From the NCBI RefSeq assembly GCF_001654835.1, contig NZ_LXEP01000036.1:124001-188000 (forward strand): a DNA stretch of 64,000 nt, given 5' to 3'. Positions within the stretch are counted from its first letter, which is position 1, and every line of letters begins with the position of its first letter. The DNA comes from Buttiauxella gaviniae ATCC 51604 (GTDB lineage Bacteria > Pseudomonadota > Gammaproteobacteria > Enterobacterales > Enterobacteriaceae). Position numbers and translations under genes: made by a program. Of this stretch, positions 1 to 9,813 are shown in pieces. The notes under the pieces were generated by a model. That model saw nothing but the letters and a program-made list of their open reading frames with translations, did no database searches and had not been told where the DNA came from.

Positions 1-366
1 ATCAGCGGTAAGCTTGGGGAAGATAAACAGAACAAACAAGAAAAATCAGAAAGCGCCATTCGTGAAAGTGTAGGTGTTGTGCCATTAGCATTGCCTCTAA
101 TGGCAGGTCCTGGTGCAATAAGTTCGACCATCGTATGGGGCACGCGTTACCATAGCTGGAATTATCTGGTCGGTTTTACAATCGCTATTGCACTCTTTGC
201 ATTTTGTTGTTGGTTGGTGTTCCGCCTTGCGCCATGGCTAGTACGCCTGCTAGGTCAAACCGGCATCAACGTCATTACCCGTATAATGGGTCTGTTGCTG
301 ATGGCTCTGGGTATAGAGTTTATTGTGACTGGCCTGAAAACGATCTTCCCGGGACTGTTAAGTTAG
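1..366 (+). CDS. ychE: YchE, MarC-family inner membrane protein (3' part only)
   Basis: The reading frame is open from the first base of the window and ends with TAA at 364-366, so only the last 121 residues are present and the start lies outside. The visible part has hydrophobic segments of the MarC/YchE family (PLALPLMAGPGAISSTIVWG, then GFTIAIALFAFCCWLVF and a final hydrophobic stretch ending in FPGLLS) and closely matches the remembered E. coli YchE C-terminus. An inner membrane protein of unknown transport function. It precedes oppA as in E. coli and is closed by a strong hairpin terminator. Confidence 0.9.
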   Translation: MSGKLGEDKQNKQEKSESAIRESVGVVPLALPLMAGPGAISSTIVWGTRYHSWNYLVGFTIAIALFAFCCWLVFRLAPWLVRLLGQTGINVITRIMGLLLMALGIEFIVTGLKTIFPGLLS

Positions 367-387
367 TTCTGCTGAAAGGTTCGTATG

Positions 388-417
388 AAAAAGCAGAATA
401 ATTATTCTGCTTTTTTT
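388..417 (+). terminator. Rho-independent terminator after ychE
   Basis: A near-perfect inverted repeat with arms AAAAGCAGAAT and ATTCTGCTTTT around a central AATT is followed by a run of eight T. It starts about 20 bases after the ychE stop codon and insulates ychE from the opp operon. Confidence 0.9.
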
Positions 418-1127
418 TGTTAATTTCACACCAATACCAATAAAGCATAAGCATTTTTTCAGTTTTCATAAGAAAATTATTCATAAGAAAATGCTTTGGA
501 AACCGCGTATTAACTACCTTCACTTTTCCCCGCTGTACATAAAACTGACAATCAGTTCGTTATTTAACTCACACTACACAATGATGCTTGCTGCCGCTTT
601 ATTGAGATGATATTAGTTAATCATGCTATCCAGCAGATGAATGTGCTAGAAAATAACCAATTGTTAATTTTTCGTGAATTAGGGGTGGGTGCCGTCAGTC
701 TGCGCGAAATTCATCTTTTTGATCACCGGTATATCTTTTATTTTTAAAGAGTTAACCGAGTGTTTTACACGGAAAAAGCATCGTTACGAACCAGTCTCCG
801 AATAGATAAAAGAGAAATGGTTAACAAATTTGCAAATTGTATTGGCGAGCGTCAGAGGCTTTTGATACTTTCCGGGCAACACAATTATCTGAGAAATGTT
901 TCATTTACAGATGACTCATAAAAATCAACCTGAGTACAGGGTAGGTTGATTAAGAATCGACGGAGCAGGGTGCCAATAAGAGCGTCCCCAAAAATAAAGT
1001 CGGTGATAGCAAGTAAGACAAGAAGTTAATCCGGACAGTCGCATAACGCTCTTGCGCTGTTAAGGAACCCTAAGGGGAAGAGGCTGGCTTTCGGGTCGGT
1101 AATTATAATGAGTGGAGTAACAACACA
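418..1127 (+). promoter_or_regulatory. Long upstream and leader region of the opp operon
   Basis: About 710 bases without a convincing gene separate the ychE terminator from oppA. The first 450 bases are AT-rich; the last 200 bases are more GC-rich with several short inverted repeats and probably form the untranslated leader of oppA. In E. coli and Salmonella oppA is controlled by Lrp and, after transcription, by the small RNA GcvB; I cannot assign the promoter with certainty from the sequence. Confidence 0.5.
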
Positions 1128-1130
1128 ATG
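1111..1130 (+). promoter_or_regulatory. oppA ribosome binding site with CA-rich GcvB-type target
   Basis: GTGGAG (1112-1117) lies ahead of the ATG at 1128, and the bases between are CA-rich (AACAACACA). GcvB represses ABC-transporter mRNAs through its GU-rich R1 region pairing with CA-rich sequence near the start codon, and oppA is a classic target. The CA tract is seen; the pairing is inferred. Confidence 0.45.
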
Positions 1131-2762
1131 TCCATCATCACAAAAAAAAGTCTGGTAGCAGCAAGTATTTTATCCGCGCTAATCGTAGGCAATGTGGCCA
1201 TGGCGGCCGAAGTTCCTGCAGGTGTTCAACTGTCAGAAAAGCAAACGTTGATCCGAAATAACGGTGCTGAACCACAGTCTCTGGACCCAAATAAGATTGA
1301 AGGTGTTCCTGAGTCAAACGTGAGCCGTGACCTGTTTGAAGGTTTATTGATTACTTCTCCAAAAGACGGTCACCCAATTCCGGGCGTAGCAGAGTCCTGG
1401 GATAATAAAGATTTCAAAGTCTGGACCTTCCATCTGCGTAAAGATGCGAAATGGTCTAACGGCGAGCCAGTCACAGCACAAGATTTCGTTTATAGCTGGC
1501 AGCGTCTGGTTGATCCAAATACTGCTTCCCCATACGCAAGCTACCCGCAATACGGCCATATCGTAAACGTTGATGCTATCATCGACGGAAAAATGAAACC
1601 AAGTGAACTGGGCGTAAAAGCCATTGACGACCACACTCTGGAAGTCACTTTGAGCGAGCCTGTTCCTTACTTCTATAAACTTCTGGTTAACCCGGCGATG
1701 TCCCCGGTGAATAAAACCGCCATTGAGAAGTTTGGTGAGAAGTGGACCCAGCCTGCAAACATCGTGAGCAACGGTGCTTATAAACTGAAAGACTGGGTTG
1801 TTAACGAACGCATCGTCATGGAGCGTAATACCAATTATTGGGATAACGCGAAAACCGTTATTTCGCAAATTACCTATCTGCCAATCTCTTCCGAAGTCAC
1901 GGATGTTAACCGCTACCGCAGCGGTGAGATTGACATGACGTATAACAACCTGCCAATCGAGCTGTTCCAGAAGCTGAAAAAAGAAATTCCAACTGAAGTA
2001 CACGTTGACCCGTATCTGTGTACTTACTACTACGAAATTAACAACCAGAAAGCTCCATTTAACGATGCGCGTGTCCGTACCGCGCTGAAACTGGGTCTGG
2101 ATCGTGACATTATCGTTAATAAAGTGAAGGCGCAGGGCGATCTGCCAGCATATGGCTATACCCCTCCTTATACTGACGGTGCAAAACTGACAAAACCTGA
2201 GTGGTTCTCATGGACTCAGGAAAAACGTAACGAAGAAGCTAAGAAGTTGCTGGCTGAAGCGGGTTACACCAAAGATAAACCGCTGACCTTCGACCTGTTG
2301 TACAACACCTCCGATCTGCACAAGAAACTGGCTATTGCAGCTGCTTCTATCTGGCAGAAAAACCTCGGTGTGAACGTTAAGCTGGTAAACCAGGAGTGGA
2401 AAACCTTCCTCGATACGCGTCATCAGGGCAACTATAACGTTGCGCGTGCTGGCTGGTGTGCGGATTACAATGAACCGACTTCCTTCCTGAATACGATGCT
2501 GTCTACAAGCTCAATGAACACCGCGCATTATAAGAGCCCAGCCTTTGACGCCATTATGGCTGAATCGCTGAAAGCGACTGATGATGCGCAACGCTCTGCC
2601 GCATACGATAAAGCGGAACAGCAATTGGGCAAAGATTCTGCAATCGTTCCGGTTTATTACTATGTGAATGCCCGTCTGGTGAAACCATGGATTGGCGGTT
2701 ATACCGGTAAAGACCCGATGGATAATATCTATACTAAAGATATGTATATCATCAAACATTAA
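1128..2762 (+). CDS. oppA: Periplasmic oligopeptide-binding protein OppA
   Basis: 544 residues, the usual size for OppA. It begins with a Sec signal peptide (positively charged MSIITKKS, a hydrophobic core, then a likely cleavage after NVAMA near residue 26). The mature protein has the family 5 solute-binding signature (RNNGAEPQSLDPNKIEG, then FEGLLITSPKDG) and ends in DMYIIKH. OppA binds di- to pentapeptides in the periplasm and delivers them to OppBC. An ERIC element separates it from oppB, which may help oppA be expressed more strongly than the membrane genes. Confidence 0.97.
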   Translation: MSIITKKSLVAASILSALIVGNVAMAAEVPAGVQLSEKQTLIRNNGAEPQSLDPNKIEGVPESNVSRDLFEGLLITSPKDGHPIPGVAESWDNKDFKVWTFHLRKDAKWSNGEPVTAQDFVYSWQRLVDPNTASPYASYPQYGHIVNVDAIIDGKMKPSELGVKAIDDHTLEVTLSEPVPYFYKLLVNPAMSPVNKTAIEKFGEKWTQPANIVSNGAYKLKDWVVNERIVMERNTNYWDNAKTVISQITYLPISSEVTDVNRYRSGEIDMTYNNLPIELFQKLKKEIPTEVHVDPYLCTYYYEINNQKAPFNDARVRTALKLGLDRDIIVNKVKAQGDLPAYGYTPPYTDGAKLTKPEWFSWTQEKRNEEAKKLLAEAGYTKDKPLTFDLLYNTSDLHKKLAIAAASIWQKNLGVNVKLVNQEWKTFLDTRHQGNYNVARAGWCADYNEPTSFLNTMLSTSSMNTAHYKSPAFDAIMAESLKATDDAQRSAAYDKAEQQLGKDSAIVPVYYYVNARLVKPWIGGYTGKDPMDNIYTKDMYIIKH

Positions 2763-2784
2763 TGGCAATTCGTGGGGCAAGTTT

Positions 2785-2916
2785 TATCCCTCATACTTCA
2801 CGCTGCAGGTGCGTTAACTGCGCTCATTCACCCCAGTCACATAGTTTGTCTATGTTCCTGGGGATTCATGAGCTTGTCGCCTTCCTGCAACGTGAATTAT
2901 TTAAGATAAAAGGGTA
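2785..2916. repeat. ERIC element between oppA and oppB
   Basis: About 130 bases match the remembered ERIC consensus in reverse orientation: ends TATCCCTCATACTTCACGC and GAATTATT...AGGGTA, and the central inverted repeat (CACCCCAGTCACATAG and CTATGTTCCTGGGGATTCA). It lies inside the opp operon, so it is transcribed and can fold as a long hairpin in the oppA-oppB mRNA. Confidence 0.85.
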
Positions 2917-2978
2917 GAGCTTGCCCCATCGTGTCTTATTTTATCGCACTCTAAAGGCACAGCCAGAAGGTACGGGCA

Positions 2979-3899
2979 ATGTTGAAATTTATTCTGCGTC
3001 GTTGTCTGGAAGCAATTCCGACACTATTTATTCTTATAACAATTTCATTCTTCATGATGCGCCTTGCGCCAGGTAGCCCTTTTACCAGCGAACGCGCACT
3101 GCCGCCGGAAGTTATGGCGAACATTGAAGCCAAATACCATTTAAACGATCCGATCTCGACCCAGTATTTCAGCTATCTGAAACAACTGGCGCACGGTGAT
3201 TTTGGCCCGTCATTTAAATATAAAGATTATTCAGTGAACGACCTGGTGGCTTCAAGCTTCCCAGTCTCGGCAAAACTGGGTGCTGCTGCATTTATCTTTG
3301 CCGTTGTTTTAGGGGTTTTCGCTGGGGTTATTGCCGCACTGAATCAAAATACTAAATGGGATTACGCCGTAATGGGGATAGCCATGACCGGGGTAGTTAT
3401 CCCGAGCTTCGTGGTTGCGCCATTACTGGTTCTGATTTTTGCGATAACCCTCAAGTGGTTGCCCGGAGGCGGGTGGAACGGAGGGGCTATTCAATACATG
3501 ATCCTGCCGATGGTCGCGTTGTCTTTGGCTTATATTGCCAGTATCGCGCGTATCACTCGTGGCTCAATGATTGAAGTTCTGCACTCCAACTTTATCCGTA
3601 CCGCCCGTGCGAAAGGTTTGCCGATGCGCCGCATTATTTTGCGCCACGCGTTGAAACCTGCACTGCTACCCGTTCTGTCATATTTGGGCCCGGCATTTGT
3701 CGGTATCATCACAGGCTCGATGGTTATTGAAACCATTTACGGATTACCGGGTATCGGCCAGTTGTTCGTAAACGGAGCGTTGAACCGTGACTATTCATTG
3801 GTTCTGAGCCTGACCATTCTGGTTGGCGCGCTAACTATTCTCTTTAACGCGATTGTTGATGTGCTGTATGCCGTTATCGATCCGAAAATCCGTTACTGA
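2979..3899 (+). CDS. oppB: Oligopeptide ABC transporter permease OppB
   Basis: 306 residues, the E. coli length. The N-terminus (MLKFILRRCLEAIPTLFILI) is the first membrane helix typical of DppB/OppB permeases. Further helices follow, with the EAA-type cytoplasmic loop near residues 208-230 (FIRTARAKGLPMRRIILRHA) that contacts the ATPases. It forms the membrane channel of the peptide importer with OppC. The gap to oppC is 14 bases, so the two are co-transcribed. Confidence 0.96.
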   Translation: MLKFILRRCLEAIPTLFILITISFFMMRLAPGSPFTSERALPPEVMANIEAKYHLNDPISTQYFSYLKQLAHGDFGPSFKYKDYSVNDLVASSFPVSAKLGAAAFIFAVVLGVFAGVIAALNQNTKWDYAVMGIAMTGVVIPSFVVAPLLVLIFAITLKWLPGGGWNGGAIQYMILPMVALSLAYIASIARITRGSMIEVLHSNFIRTARAKGLPMRRIILRHALKPALLPVLSYLGPAFVGIITGSMVIETIYGLPGIGQLFVNGALNRDYSLVLSLTILVGALTILFNAIVDVLYAVIDPKIRY

Positions 3900-3913
3900 C
3901 GCTGGAGTACGCC

Positions 3914-4822
3914 ATGATGTTGAGTAATAAAAACAGCGAGGCGCTGGAAAACTTCAGTGAAAAACTAGAAGTAGAAGGCCGTAGCCTTTGGCAAGACGCC
4001 CGTCGCCGCTTTATGCATAACCGTGCAGCGGTAGCGAGTCTGATTGTCCTGGCACTTATCGCGCTGTTCGTGACCTTCGCGCCAATGCTGTCGCAGTTTA
4101 GCTATTTTGATACCGATTGGGGAATGATGTCGGCCGCACCGGACATGACCTCTGGTCACTATTTCGGTACGGACTCTTCAGGTCGTGACCTGCTGGTTCG
4201 TGTCGCAATCGGTGGCCGTATCTCATTGATGGTGGGTGTTGCGGCGGCACTGGTCGCGGTAGTCGTTGGCACATTGTATGGCTCGCTTGCAGGTTATCTG
4301 GGTGGCAAAACCGACTCTGTGATGATGCGTCTGCTCGAGATCCTCAACTCCTTCCCATTCATGTTCTTCGTTATTTTGCTGGTGACATTCTTCGGGCAAA
4401 ACATCCTGCTGATTTTTGTCGCAATCGGCATGGTTTCCTGGCTGGATATGGCACGTATCGTGCGTGGCCAAACGCTGAGCCTGAAACGTAAAGAGTTCAT
4501 TGAAGCAGCCCAGGTTGGCGGTGTTTCTACCGTTAACATTGTTGTTCGTCACATTGTGCCAAACGTACTCGGCGTAGTGGTGGTTTATGCCTCGCTGCTG
4601 GTGCCAAGCATGATCCTGTTCGAATCTTTCCTGAGCTTCCTGGGGCTGGGTACACAAGAGCCACTAAGTAGCTGGGGTGCATTGCTGAGCGATGGTGCCA
4701 ACTCCATGGAAGTTTCCCCATGGTTGCTGATGTTCCCGGCAGGCTTCCTGGTTATCACTCTGTTCTGTTTCAACTTTATCGGCGATGGTCTGCGTGATGC
4801 CCTCGACCCGAAAGATCGTTAA
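3914..4822 (+). CDS. oppC: Oligopeptide ABC transporter permease OppC
   Basis: 302 residues. It has the N-terminal cytoplasmic extension typical of OppC (NFSEKLEVEGRSLWQDARRR) followed by a first helix (AAVASLIVLALIALFVTFAP), a periplasmic loop with YFGTDSSGRDLLVR, and the EAA loop (EFIEAAQVGGVSTVNIVVRH). Two ATG codons in tandem (3914 and 3917) could start it; the first matches the E. coli protein, which begins MMLS. It pairs with OppB; the gap to oppD is 11 bases. Confidence 0.96.
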   Translation: MMLSNKNSEALENFSEKLEVEGRSLWQDARRRFMHNRAAVASLIVLALIALFVTFAPMLSQFSYFDTDWGMMSAAPDMTSGHYFGTDSSGRDLLVRVAIGGRISLMVGVAAALVAVVVGTLYGSLAGYLGGKTDSVMMRLLEILNSFPFMFFVILLVTFFGQNILLIFVAIGMVSWLDMARIVRGQTLSLKRKEFIEAAQVGGVSTVNIVVRHIVPNVLGVVVVYASLLVPSMILFESFLSFLGLGTQEPLSSWGALLSDGANSMEVSPWLLMFPAGFLVITLFCFNFIGDGLRDALDPKDR

Positions 4823-4833
4823 GGAGTGCCGCG

Positions 4834-5847
4834 ATGAGCACAATTGAAAATCCTGCGGTGGTTACTCCACTGAGCCAGGCTTCTACGTTGTTAGACGTAA
4901 AAGATCTGCGCGTCACCTTCAGTACGCCAGACGGTGATGTTACTGCGGTAAACGATCTGAATTTCAGCCTGCGTGCCGGTGAAACACTGGGTATTGTGGG
5001 CGAATCCGGTTCCGGTAAATCGCAAACGGCTTTTGCTTTGATGGGTTTGCTGGCGGCAAATGGCCGTATTGGTGGCTCAGCGAAGTTTAATGGCAAAGAG
5101 ATTCTGAACCTGCCCGAAAGCCAGCTTAACCGCCTGCGTGCAGAACAGATTTCGATGATCTTCCAGGACCCAATGACCTCACTGAATCCTTACATGCGTG
5201 TAGGTGAGCAGTTAATGGAAGTGCTGATGTTGCACAAAAAATTGGGCAAAGCGGAAGCGTTTGAAGAATCTGTTCGTATGCTCGATGCGGTTAAAATGCC
5301 TGAAGCACGGAAACGCATGCGTATGTTCCCGCATGAGTTTTCCGGCGGTATGCGCCAGCGCGTAATGATTGCCATGGCGTTACTGTGCCGTCCAAAACTG
5401 TTGATTGCAGATGAGCCAACGACAGCATTGGATGTGACCGTTCAGGCACAAATCATGACGCTGCTGAACGAGCTTAAACGTGAGTTCAACACCGCGATTA
5501 TCATGATCACCCACGATCTAGGTGTTGTTGCCGGGATCTGCGACAAAGTACTGGTGATGTATGCTGGCCGTACTATGGAGTATGGTCAGGCGCGGGATGT
5601 GTTTTACAACCCGGTTCACCCGTATTCTATCGGTCTGCTAAATGCGGTACCGCGTCTGGATGCTGAAGGTGAATCACTGCTGACTATTCCTGGCAACCCA
5701 CCAAACCTGTTGCGTTTGCCGAAGGGGTGCCCGTTCCAGCCTCGTTGCCCACATGCGATGGAAATCTGTAACACAGCACCGCCGCTGGAACAATTTGGTG
5801 AGGGCCGCTTACGCGCCTGCTTTAAGCCAGTGGAGGAGTTAGTATGA
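4834..5847 (+). CDS. oppD: Oligopeptide ABC transporter ATPase OppD
   Basis: 337 residues with a complete ABC ATPase: Walker A GESGSGKSQT near residue 57, Q-loop IFQDPMTSLNP, signature FSGGMRQRV, Walker B LLIADEPTTALDV, and the switch histidine in MITHDLGVV. The C-terminal oligopeptide-transporter region has a cysteine cluster (GCPFQPRCPHAMEIC) that in this family can carry an iron-sulfur cluster. It energises peptide import together with OppF. Its stop overlaps the start of oppF by four bases. Confidence 0.97.
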   Translation: MSTIENPAVVTPLSQASTLLDVKDLRVTFSTPDGDVTAVNDLNFSLRAGETLGIVGESGSGKSQTAFALMGLLAANGRIGGSAKFNGKEILNLPESQLNRLRAEQISMIFQDPMTSLNPYMRVGEQLMEVLMLHKKLGKAEAFEESVRMLDAVKMPEARKRMRMFPHEFSGGMRQRVMIAMALLCRPKLLIADEPTTALDVTVQAQIMTLLNELKREFNTAIIMITHDLGVVAGICDKVLVMYAGRTMEYGQARDVFYNPVHPYSIGLLNAVPRLDAEGESLLTIPGNPPNLLRLPKGCPFQPRCPHAMEICNTAPPLEQFGEGRLRACFKPVEELV

Positions 5848-6848
5848 ACGCCGTGACGCAAGAGAAAAAAGTCCTCTTAGAAATCGCTGACCTTAAAGTT
5901 CACTTTGATATCAAAGACGGCAGGCAGTGGTTCTGGCAACCCTCTAAAACCCTGAAAGCGGTTGATGGCGTGACGCTGCGTTTATACGAAGGCGAAACGC
6001 TGGGCGTGGTAGGGGAATCGGGCTGCGGAAAATCGACATTTGCCCGTGCGATTATCGGCCTGGTGAAAGCGACGGAAGGCCGCGTTGCATGGCTGGGTAA
6101 AGATTTGCTGGGCATGAATCAGGACGAGTGGCGCGATGTGCGTAGCGACATCCAGATGATTTTCCAGGACCCGCTCGCGTCGCTCAACCCGCGTATGAAT
6201 ATCGGCGATATTATCGCTGAGCCGCTGCGCACCTATCACCCGAAAATGCCGCGCCAGGAAGTTCGTGACCGCGTAAAAGCGATGATGATGAAAGTGGGCT
6301 TGCTGCCAAACCTCATCAACCGTTACCCGCACGAGTTTTCAGGTGGCCAGTGCCAGCGTATCGGGATCGCCCGTGCTTTGATCCTTGAGCCAAAACTGAT
6401 TATCTGTGACGAACCGGTTTCTGCGCTCGACGTATCAATCCAGGCTCAGGTTGTGAACCTGCTGCAAAAACTGCAACGTGAAATGGGGCTTTCCCTGATC
6501 TTCATCGCGCACGATTTAGCAGTGGTAAAACACATCTCTGACCGCGTTCTGGTGATGTATCTGGGCCATGCCGTTGAGCTGGGCACCTATGATGAGGTGT
6601 ATCACAACCCGCTGCACCCTTACACCAAAGCGTTGATGTCTGCGGTACCAATTCCTGACCCGGATCTGGAAAGAAATAAAACGATACAACTTCTCGAAGG
6701 GGAGTTGCCCTCGCCAATCAACCCGCCGTCAGGCTGCGTGTTCCGTACGCGCTGCCCGATTGCAGGGCCAGAATGTGCGAAAACTCGCCCAGTTCTGGAA
6801 GGCAGTTTCAAGCATGCCGTTTCCTGTCTGAAGGTTGACCCGTTATAA
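5844..6848 (+). CDS. oppF: Oligopeptide ABC transporter ATPase OppF
   Basis: 334 residues. Walker A GESGCGKSTFAR, Q-loop FQDPLASLNPRM, signature FSGGQCQRIGIARAL, Walker B LIICDEPVSALDVS and the switch histidine in FIAHDLAVV are all present, as is the C-terminal cysteine motif (GCVFRTRCPIAGPEC). It starts inside the oppD stop (ATGA), which means translational coupling. It is the second nucleotide-binding subunit of the peptide importer. A strong terminator follows and closes the operon. Confidence 0.97.
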   Translation: MNAVTQEKKVLLEIADLKVHFDIKDGRQWFWQPSKTLKAVDGVTLRLYEGETLGVVGESGCGKSTFARAIIGLVKATEGRVAWLGKDLLGMNQDEWRDVRSDIQMIFQDPLASLNPRMNIGDIIAEPLRTYHPKMPRQEVRDRVKAMMMKVGLLPNLINRYPHEFSGGQCQRIGIARALILEPKLIICDEPVSALDVSIQAQVVNLLQKLQREMGLSLIFIAHDLAVVKHISDRVLVMYLGHAVELGTYDEVYHNPLHPYTKALMSAVPIPDPDLERNKTIQLLEGELPSPINPPSGCVFRTRCPIAGPECAKTRPVLEGSFKHAVSCLKVDPL

Positions 6849-6855
6849 TCTCGCA

Positions 6856-6883
6856 GGGCTGGCATTACGCCAGCCCTTTTTTT
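6856..6883 (+). terminator. Terminator of the opp operon
   Basis: Arms GGGCTGGC and GCCAGCCC around a five-base loop, followed by seven T, eight bases after the oppF stop. Confidence 0.95.
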
Positions 6884-6898
6884 ACAGGCGAGGTTTTC

Positions 6899-7750
6899 GT
6901 GACAGGGAATAAGAGTTCTTTAAGACAACGTTGTTACCACGTTTTATTTGACCAACGAACCCGCTCAGGGCGCCGCTCCGAAGTATTATGGGGTTTGCTG
7001 GCGCTGCTTAGTGTCATCACTGTTTTTATTGAATCCAGCATCGGCAATCAAGTCACTTTCACACCTGAACAGTGGCGGATGTTTATCGCCATCGAAATCG
7101 GTTTTACCCTGGTCTTTACCCTTGAATACGTATTGCGCGTGCTTGTCTGGCCTGAGCCAGTGCGCTATGTATTCAGTTTCTGGGGGTTTATCGATCTTGC
7201 GACAATTCTGCCGCTTTATGTTTTATGGTTGTGGCCGGAGCTGGCGATACACTATTTCTTTGCATGGCGTGCCATGCGGGCAATTCGCGTACTACGTATC
7301 CTGAAATTACTGCGCTTAATGCCTGCGTTAAATAGCTTATGGCGTGCGGTAGTCAATTCCCGTCACCAACTCATTCTATTCTATTCATTTATCGCCATCG
7401 TATTAGTCACCGCTGGCGCATTAATGTATGGAATTGAAGGGGCTGTTAACGGCTTTACAAGTCTTGGCGTTTCGGTTTATTGGGCTGTAGTGACGGTTGC
7501 GACAGTAGGTTACGGCGATATTACGCCTCATACTCCGTTAGGAAGGTTCGTGGCGTCATTACTTATCTTGATTGGTTACTCGGTGATTGCTATCCCAACG
7601 GGGATTTTGACCGCGCAAATGACGACGGAATTACAACGCAAAAGGCTGGAGCGAAAATGCCCGTTATGTCACCAGCAAGATCATGAGACTAACGCTCAAT
7701 ATTGTAAGTCGTGTGGTGGGCGATTACCGCTAATAGGGAAAGAAGAGTAG
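6899..7750 (+). CDS. Voltage-gated K+ channel-like protein with zinc-ribbon tail
   Basis: 283 residues with six membrane helices. The S4 helix carries regularly spaced arginines (RAMRAIRVLRILKLLRLM, about residues 122-139), and the pore has the potassium filter TVATVGYGD near residues 200-208. The cytoplasmic tail ends with two CxxC pairs (CPLC, 11 residues, CKSC), which look like a zinc ribbon. It starts with GTG at 6899, supported by AGGCGAGG just upstream. It is not E. coli Kch, which has an RCK domain and normally lies between clsA and yciI. Channel class is clear; gating and role are unknown. Confidence 0.85.
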   Translation: MTGNKSSLRQRCYHVLFDQRTRSGRRSEVLWGLLALLSVITVFIESSIGNQVTFTPEQWRMFIAIEIGFTLVFTLEYVLRVLVWPEPVRYVFSFWGFIDLATILPLYVLWLWPELAIHYFFAWRAMRAIRVLRILKLLRLMPALNSLWRAVVNSRHQLILFYSFIAIVLVTAGALMYGIEGAVNGFTSLGVSVYWAVVTVATVGYGDITPHTPLGRFVASLLILIGYSVIAIPTGILTAQMTTELQRKRLERKCPLCHQQDHETNAQYCKSCGGRLPLIGKEE

Positions 7751-7771
7751 CGCGGCAGCAGTGCCGCGCTA
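7748..7771. terminator. Hairpin between the channel gene and yciU
   Basis: Perfect ten-base arms (TAGCGCGGCA / TGCCGCGCTA) with a four-base loop, between two convergent genes. No T run follows on the plus strand, so it may work as an mRNA 3'-end structure rather than a classical terminator. Confidence 0.6.
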
Positions 7772-7778
7772 AAAAGCA

Positions 7779-8120
<342 letters not shown>

Positions 8121-8145
8121 TTATCGAGTGCTGATGCGCCACGTT

Positions 8146-9606
8146 TTACAGCAACGGGCTAAAGAAGTAAAACAGTCGCTCTACCACACGTTGCCACATT
8201 GGGCGTTTCAACCACAAGCGTAGATCAACCAGCCGTGAGCGGGAGATATAATCGTCCTGTACGGCGGCAAGGTCGCTGGCAAAACCGGAGTCATCGATAA
8301 CCAGGGTTATCTCGAAATTGAGCCAAAGACTACGCATATCCAGATTAACCGTACCCACCAGACTGAGTTGCCCATCGACCAGTACGCTCTTAGTATGCAG
8401 CAGGCCGCCTTCGAACTGGTAAATCTTAACGCCAGCTTCCAGCAATTCGGTAAAGAATGCCCGGCTTGCCCAACCCACCAGTAATGAGTCGTTCTTGCGT
8501 GGCACAATAATACTGACGTCGACGCCACGTTGTGCCGCAGTACAAATCGCGTGAAGCAAATCGTCGCTCGGCACAAAATAGGGGGTCGTCATAATCAGGT
8601 ATTCACGTGCCGCATAAACTGACGTCAGCAGTGCCTGATGAATCAAATCTTCCGGGAAGCCTGGGCCTGAAGCAATCGTGTGAATAGTATGCCCGGTCGC
8701 TTCTTCAAACGGCATGATATTGGCATCTGGCGCGGGAGGTAAAATGCGCTTACCGGTTTCGATTTCCCAGTCACAGGAATAGACAATCCCCATTGCTGTG
8801 GCAACCGGGCCTTCCATACGCGCCATTAAATCGACCCATTGCCCAACGCCTGCATCTTGTTTAAAGAAGCGTGGGTCGACGAGATTCATACTGCCTGTGT
8901 AAGCGATATAGTTATCGATCATCACCATCTTACGGTGCTGACGTAAATCCATACGGCGCAAGAACACACGCATCAAATTAACTTTGAGTGCTTCAACGAC
9001 TTCCACGCCGGCGTTACGCATCATGTTCGCCCAAGGGCTGCGGAAGAAGGCGACGCTGCCAGCTGAGTCGAGCATTAAGCGGCAGTGAATACCACGGCGA
9101 GCTGCGGCCATCAGCGATTCAGCCACCTGGTCTGCTAACCCTCCTGGCTGCCAGATATAAAACACCATCTCGATGTTATGGCGAGCCAGCTGAATATCAC
9201 GAATCAACGCATGCATCGTTTCATCAGAGGTGGTGAGCAGTTGTAGCTGGTTGCCCTTAACGCCACCAATCCCCTGGCGACGTTCACACAATTGGAATAA
9301 CGATGTCGCGACTTCGCTGTTTTCTTCGGCAAAAATATGTTTGCAGCTTTTAAGGTCGTTAAGCCATTTTGCCGTTGATGGCCACATAGCACGCGCGCGT
9401 TCGGCACGACGTTTGCCCAGATGCAACTCACCAAACGAGAGATAGGCGATTATCCCTACCAGAGGAAGAATATAAATAATCAGCAGCCATGCCATGGCCG
9501 AAGGAACTGCGCGGCGCTTCATTAAAATTCGCAGCGTTACGCCGGCTATTAGAAGCCAATAACCTAAAATGATCAGCCAACTAACAACTGTATAGAAGGT
9601 TGTCAT
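8146..9606 (-). CDS. clsA: Cardiolipin synthase A
   Basis: 486 residues. Two N-terminal hydrophobic segments (about residues 3-23 and 37-57) anchor it in the inner membrane. Two phospholipase D-type HKD motifs follow: [19 protein letters not shown] near residue 225 and [19 protein letters not shown] near 405. It condenses two phosphatidylglycerol molecules to cardiolipin and glycerol. The neighbours yciU and yciY are the same as in E. coli. Confidence 0.97.
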   Translation of the reverse strand: MTTFYTVVSWLIILGYWLLIAGVTLRILMKRRAVPSAMAWLLIIYILPLVGIIAYLSFGELHLGKRRAERARAMWPSTAKWLNDLKSCKHIFAEENSEVATSLFQLCERRQGIGGVKGNQLQLLTTSDETMHALIRDIQLARHNIEMVFYIWQPGGLADQVAESLMAAARRGIHCRLMLDSAGSVAFFRSPWANMMRNAGVEVVEALKVNLMRVFLRRMDLRQHRKMVMIDNYIAYTGSMNLVDPRFFKQDAGVGQWVDLMARMEGPVATAMGIVYSCDWEIETGKRILPPAPDANIMPFEEATGHTIHTIASGPGFPEDLIHQALLTSVYAAREYLIMTTPYFVPSDDLLHAICTAAQRGVDVSIIVPRKNDSLLVGWASRAFFTELLEAGVKIYQFEGGLLHTKSVLVDGQLSLVGTVNLDMRSLWLNFEITLVIDDSGFASDLAAVQDDYISRSRLVDLRLWLKRPMWQRVVERLFYFFSPLL

Positions 9607-9676
9607 AGTTCAAAAATCCTTTAGAAACCGTATGCTTTTGAGTTTACGCACAACCGCCAGAGGTTGACACTAAAAC

Positions 9677-9740
9677 TATACCCAAAATAATTTGAGTTGT
9701 AGTAAGACTGCGAACCGACAACTTAAGTATGACGGGTATA
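9677..9740. repeat. Short ERIC derivative with the centre deleted
   Basis: Both ERIC ends are present (TATACCCAAAATAATTTGAG and CTTAAGTATGACGGGTATA), but the central inverted repeat of about 60 bases is missing, leaving 64 bases. A second element of the same size and design lies at 32430-32494. It lies between the divergent clsA and yciY. Confidence 0.75.
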
Positions 9741-9813
9741 ATCGTAAAACGACTGGTCTGGCGTGAAGAACGCTCTATAATGGCGCGTCTTAAATGCAAC
9801 CCGAGTCGTAAAA

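Noticed and set aside
1344-2003. 219-codon frame opposite oppA
   Set aside because: Shadow of oppA on the other strand; no family resemblance and no start signal.
6899-7750. Naming the channel gene kch
   Set aside because: E. coli Kch has a C-terminal RCK domain and about 417 residues; this protein has neither.
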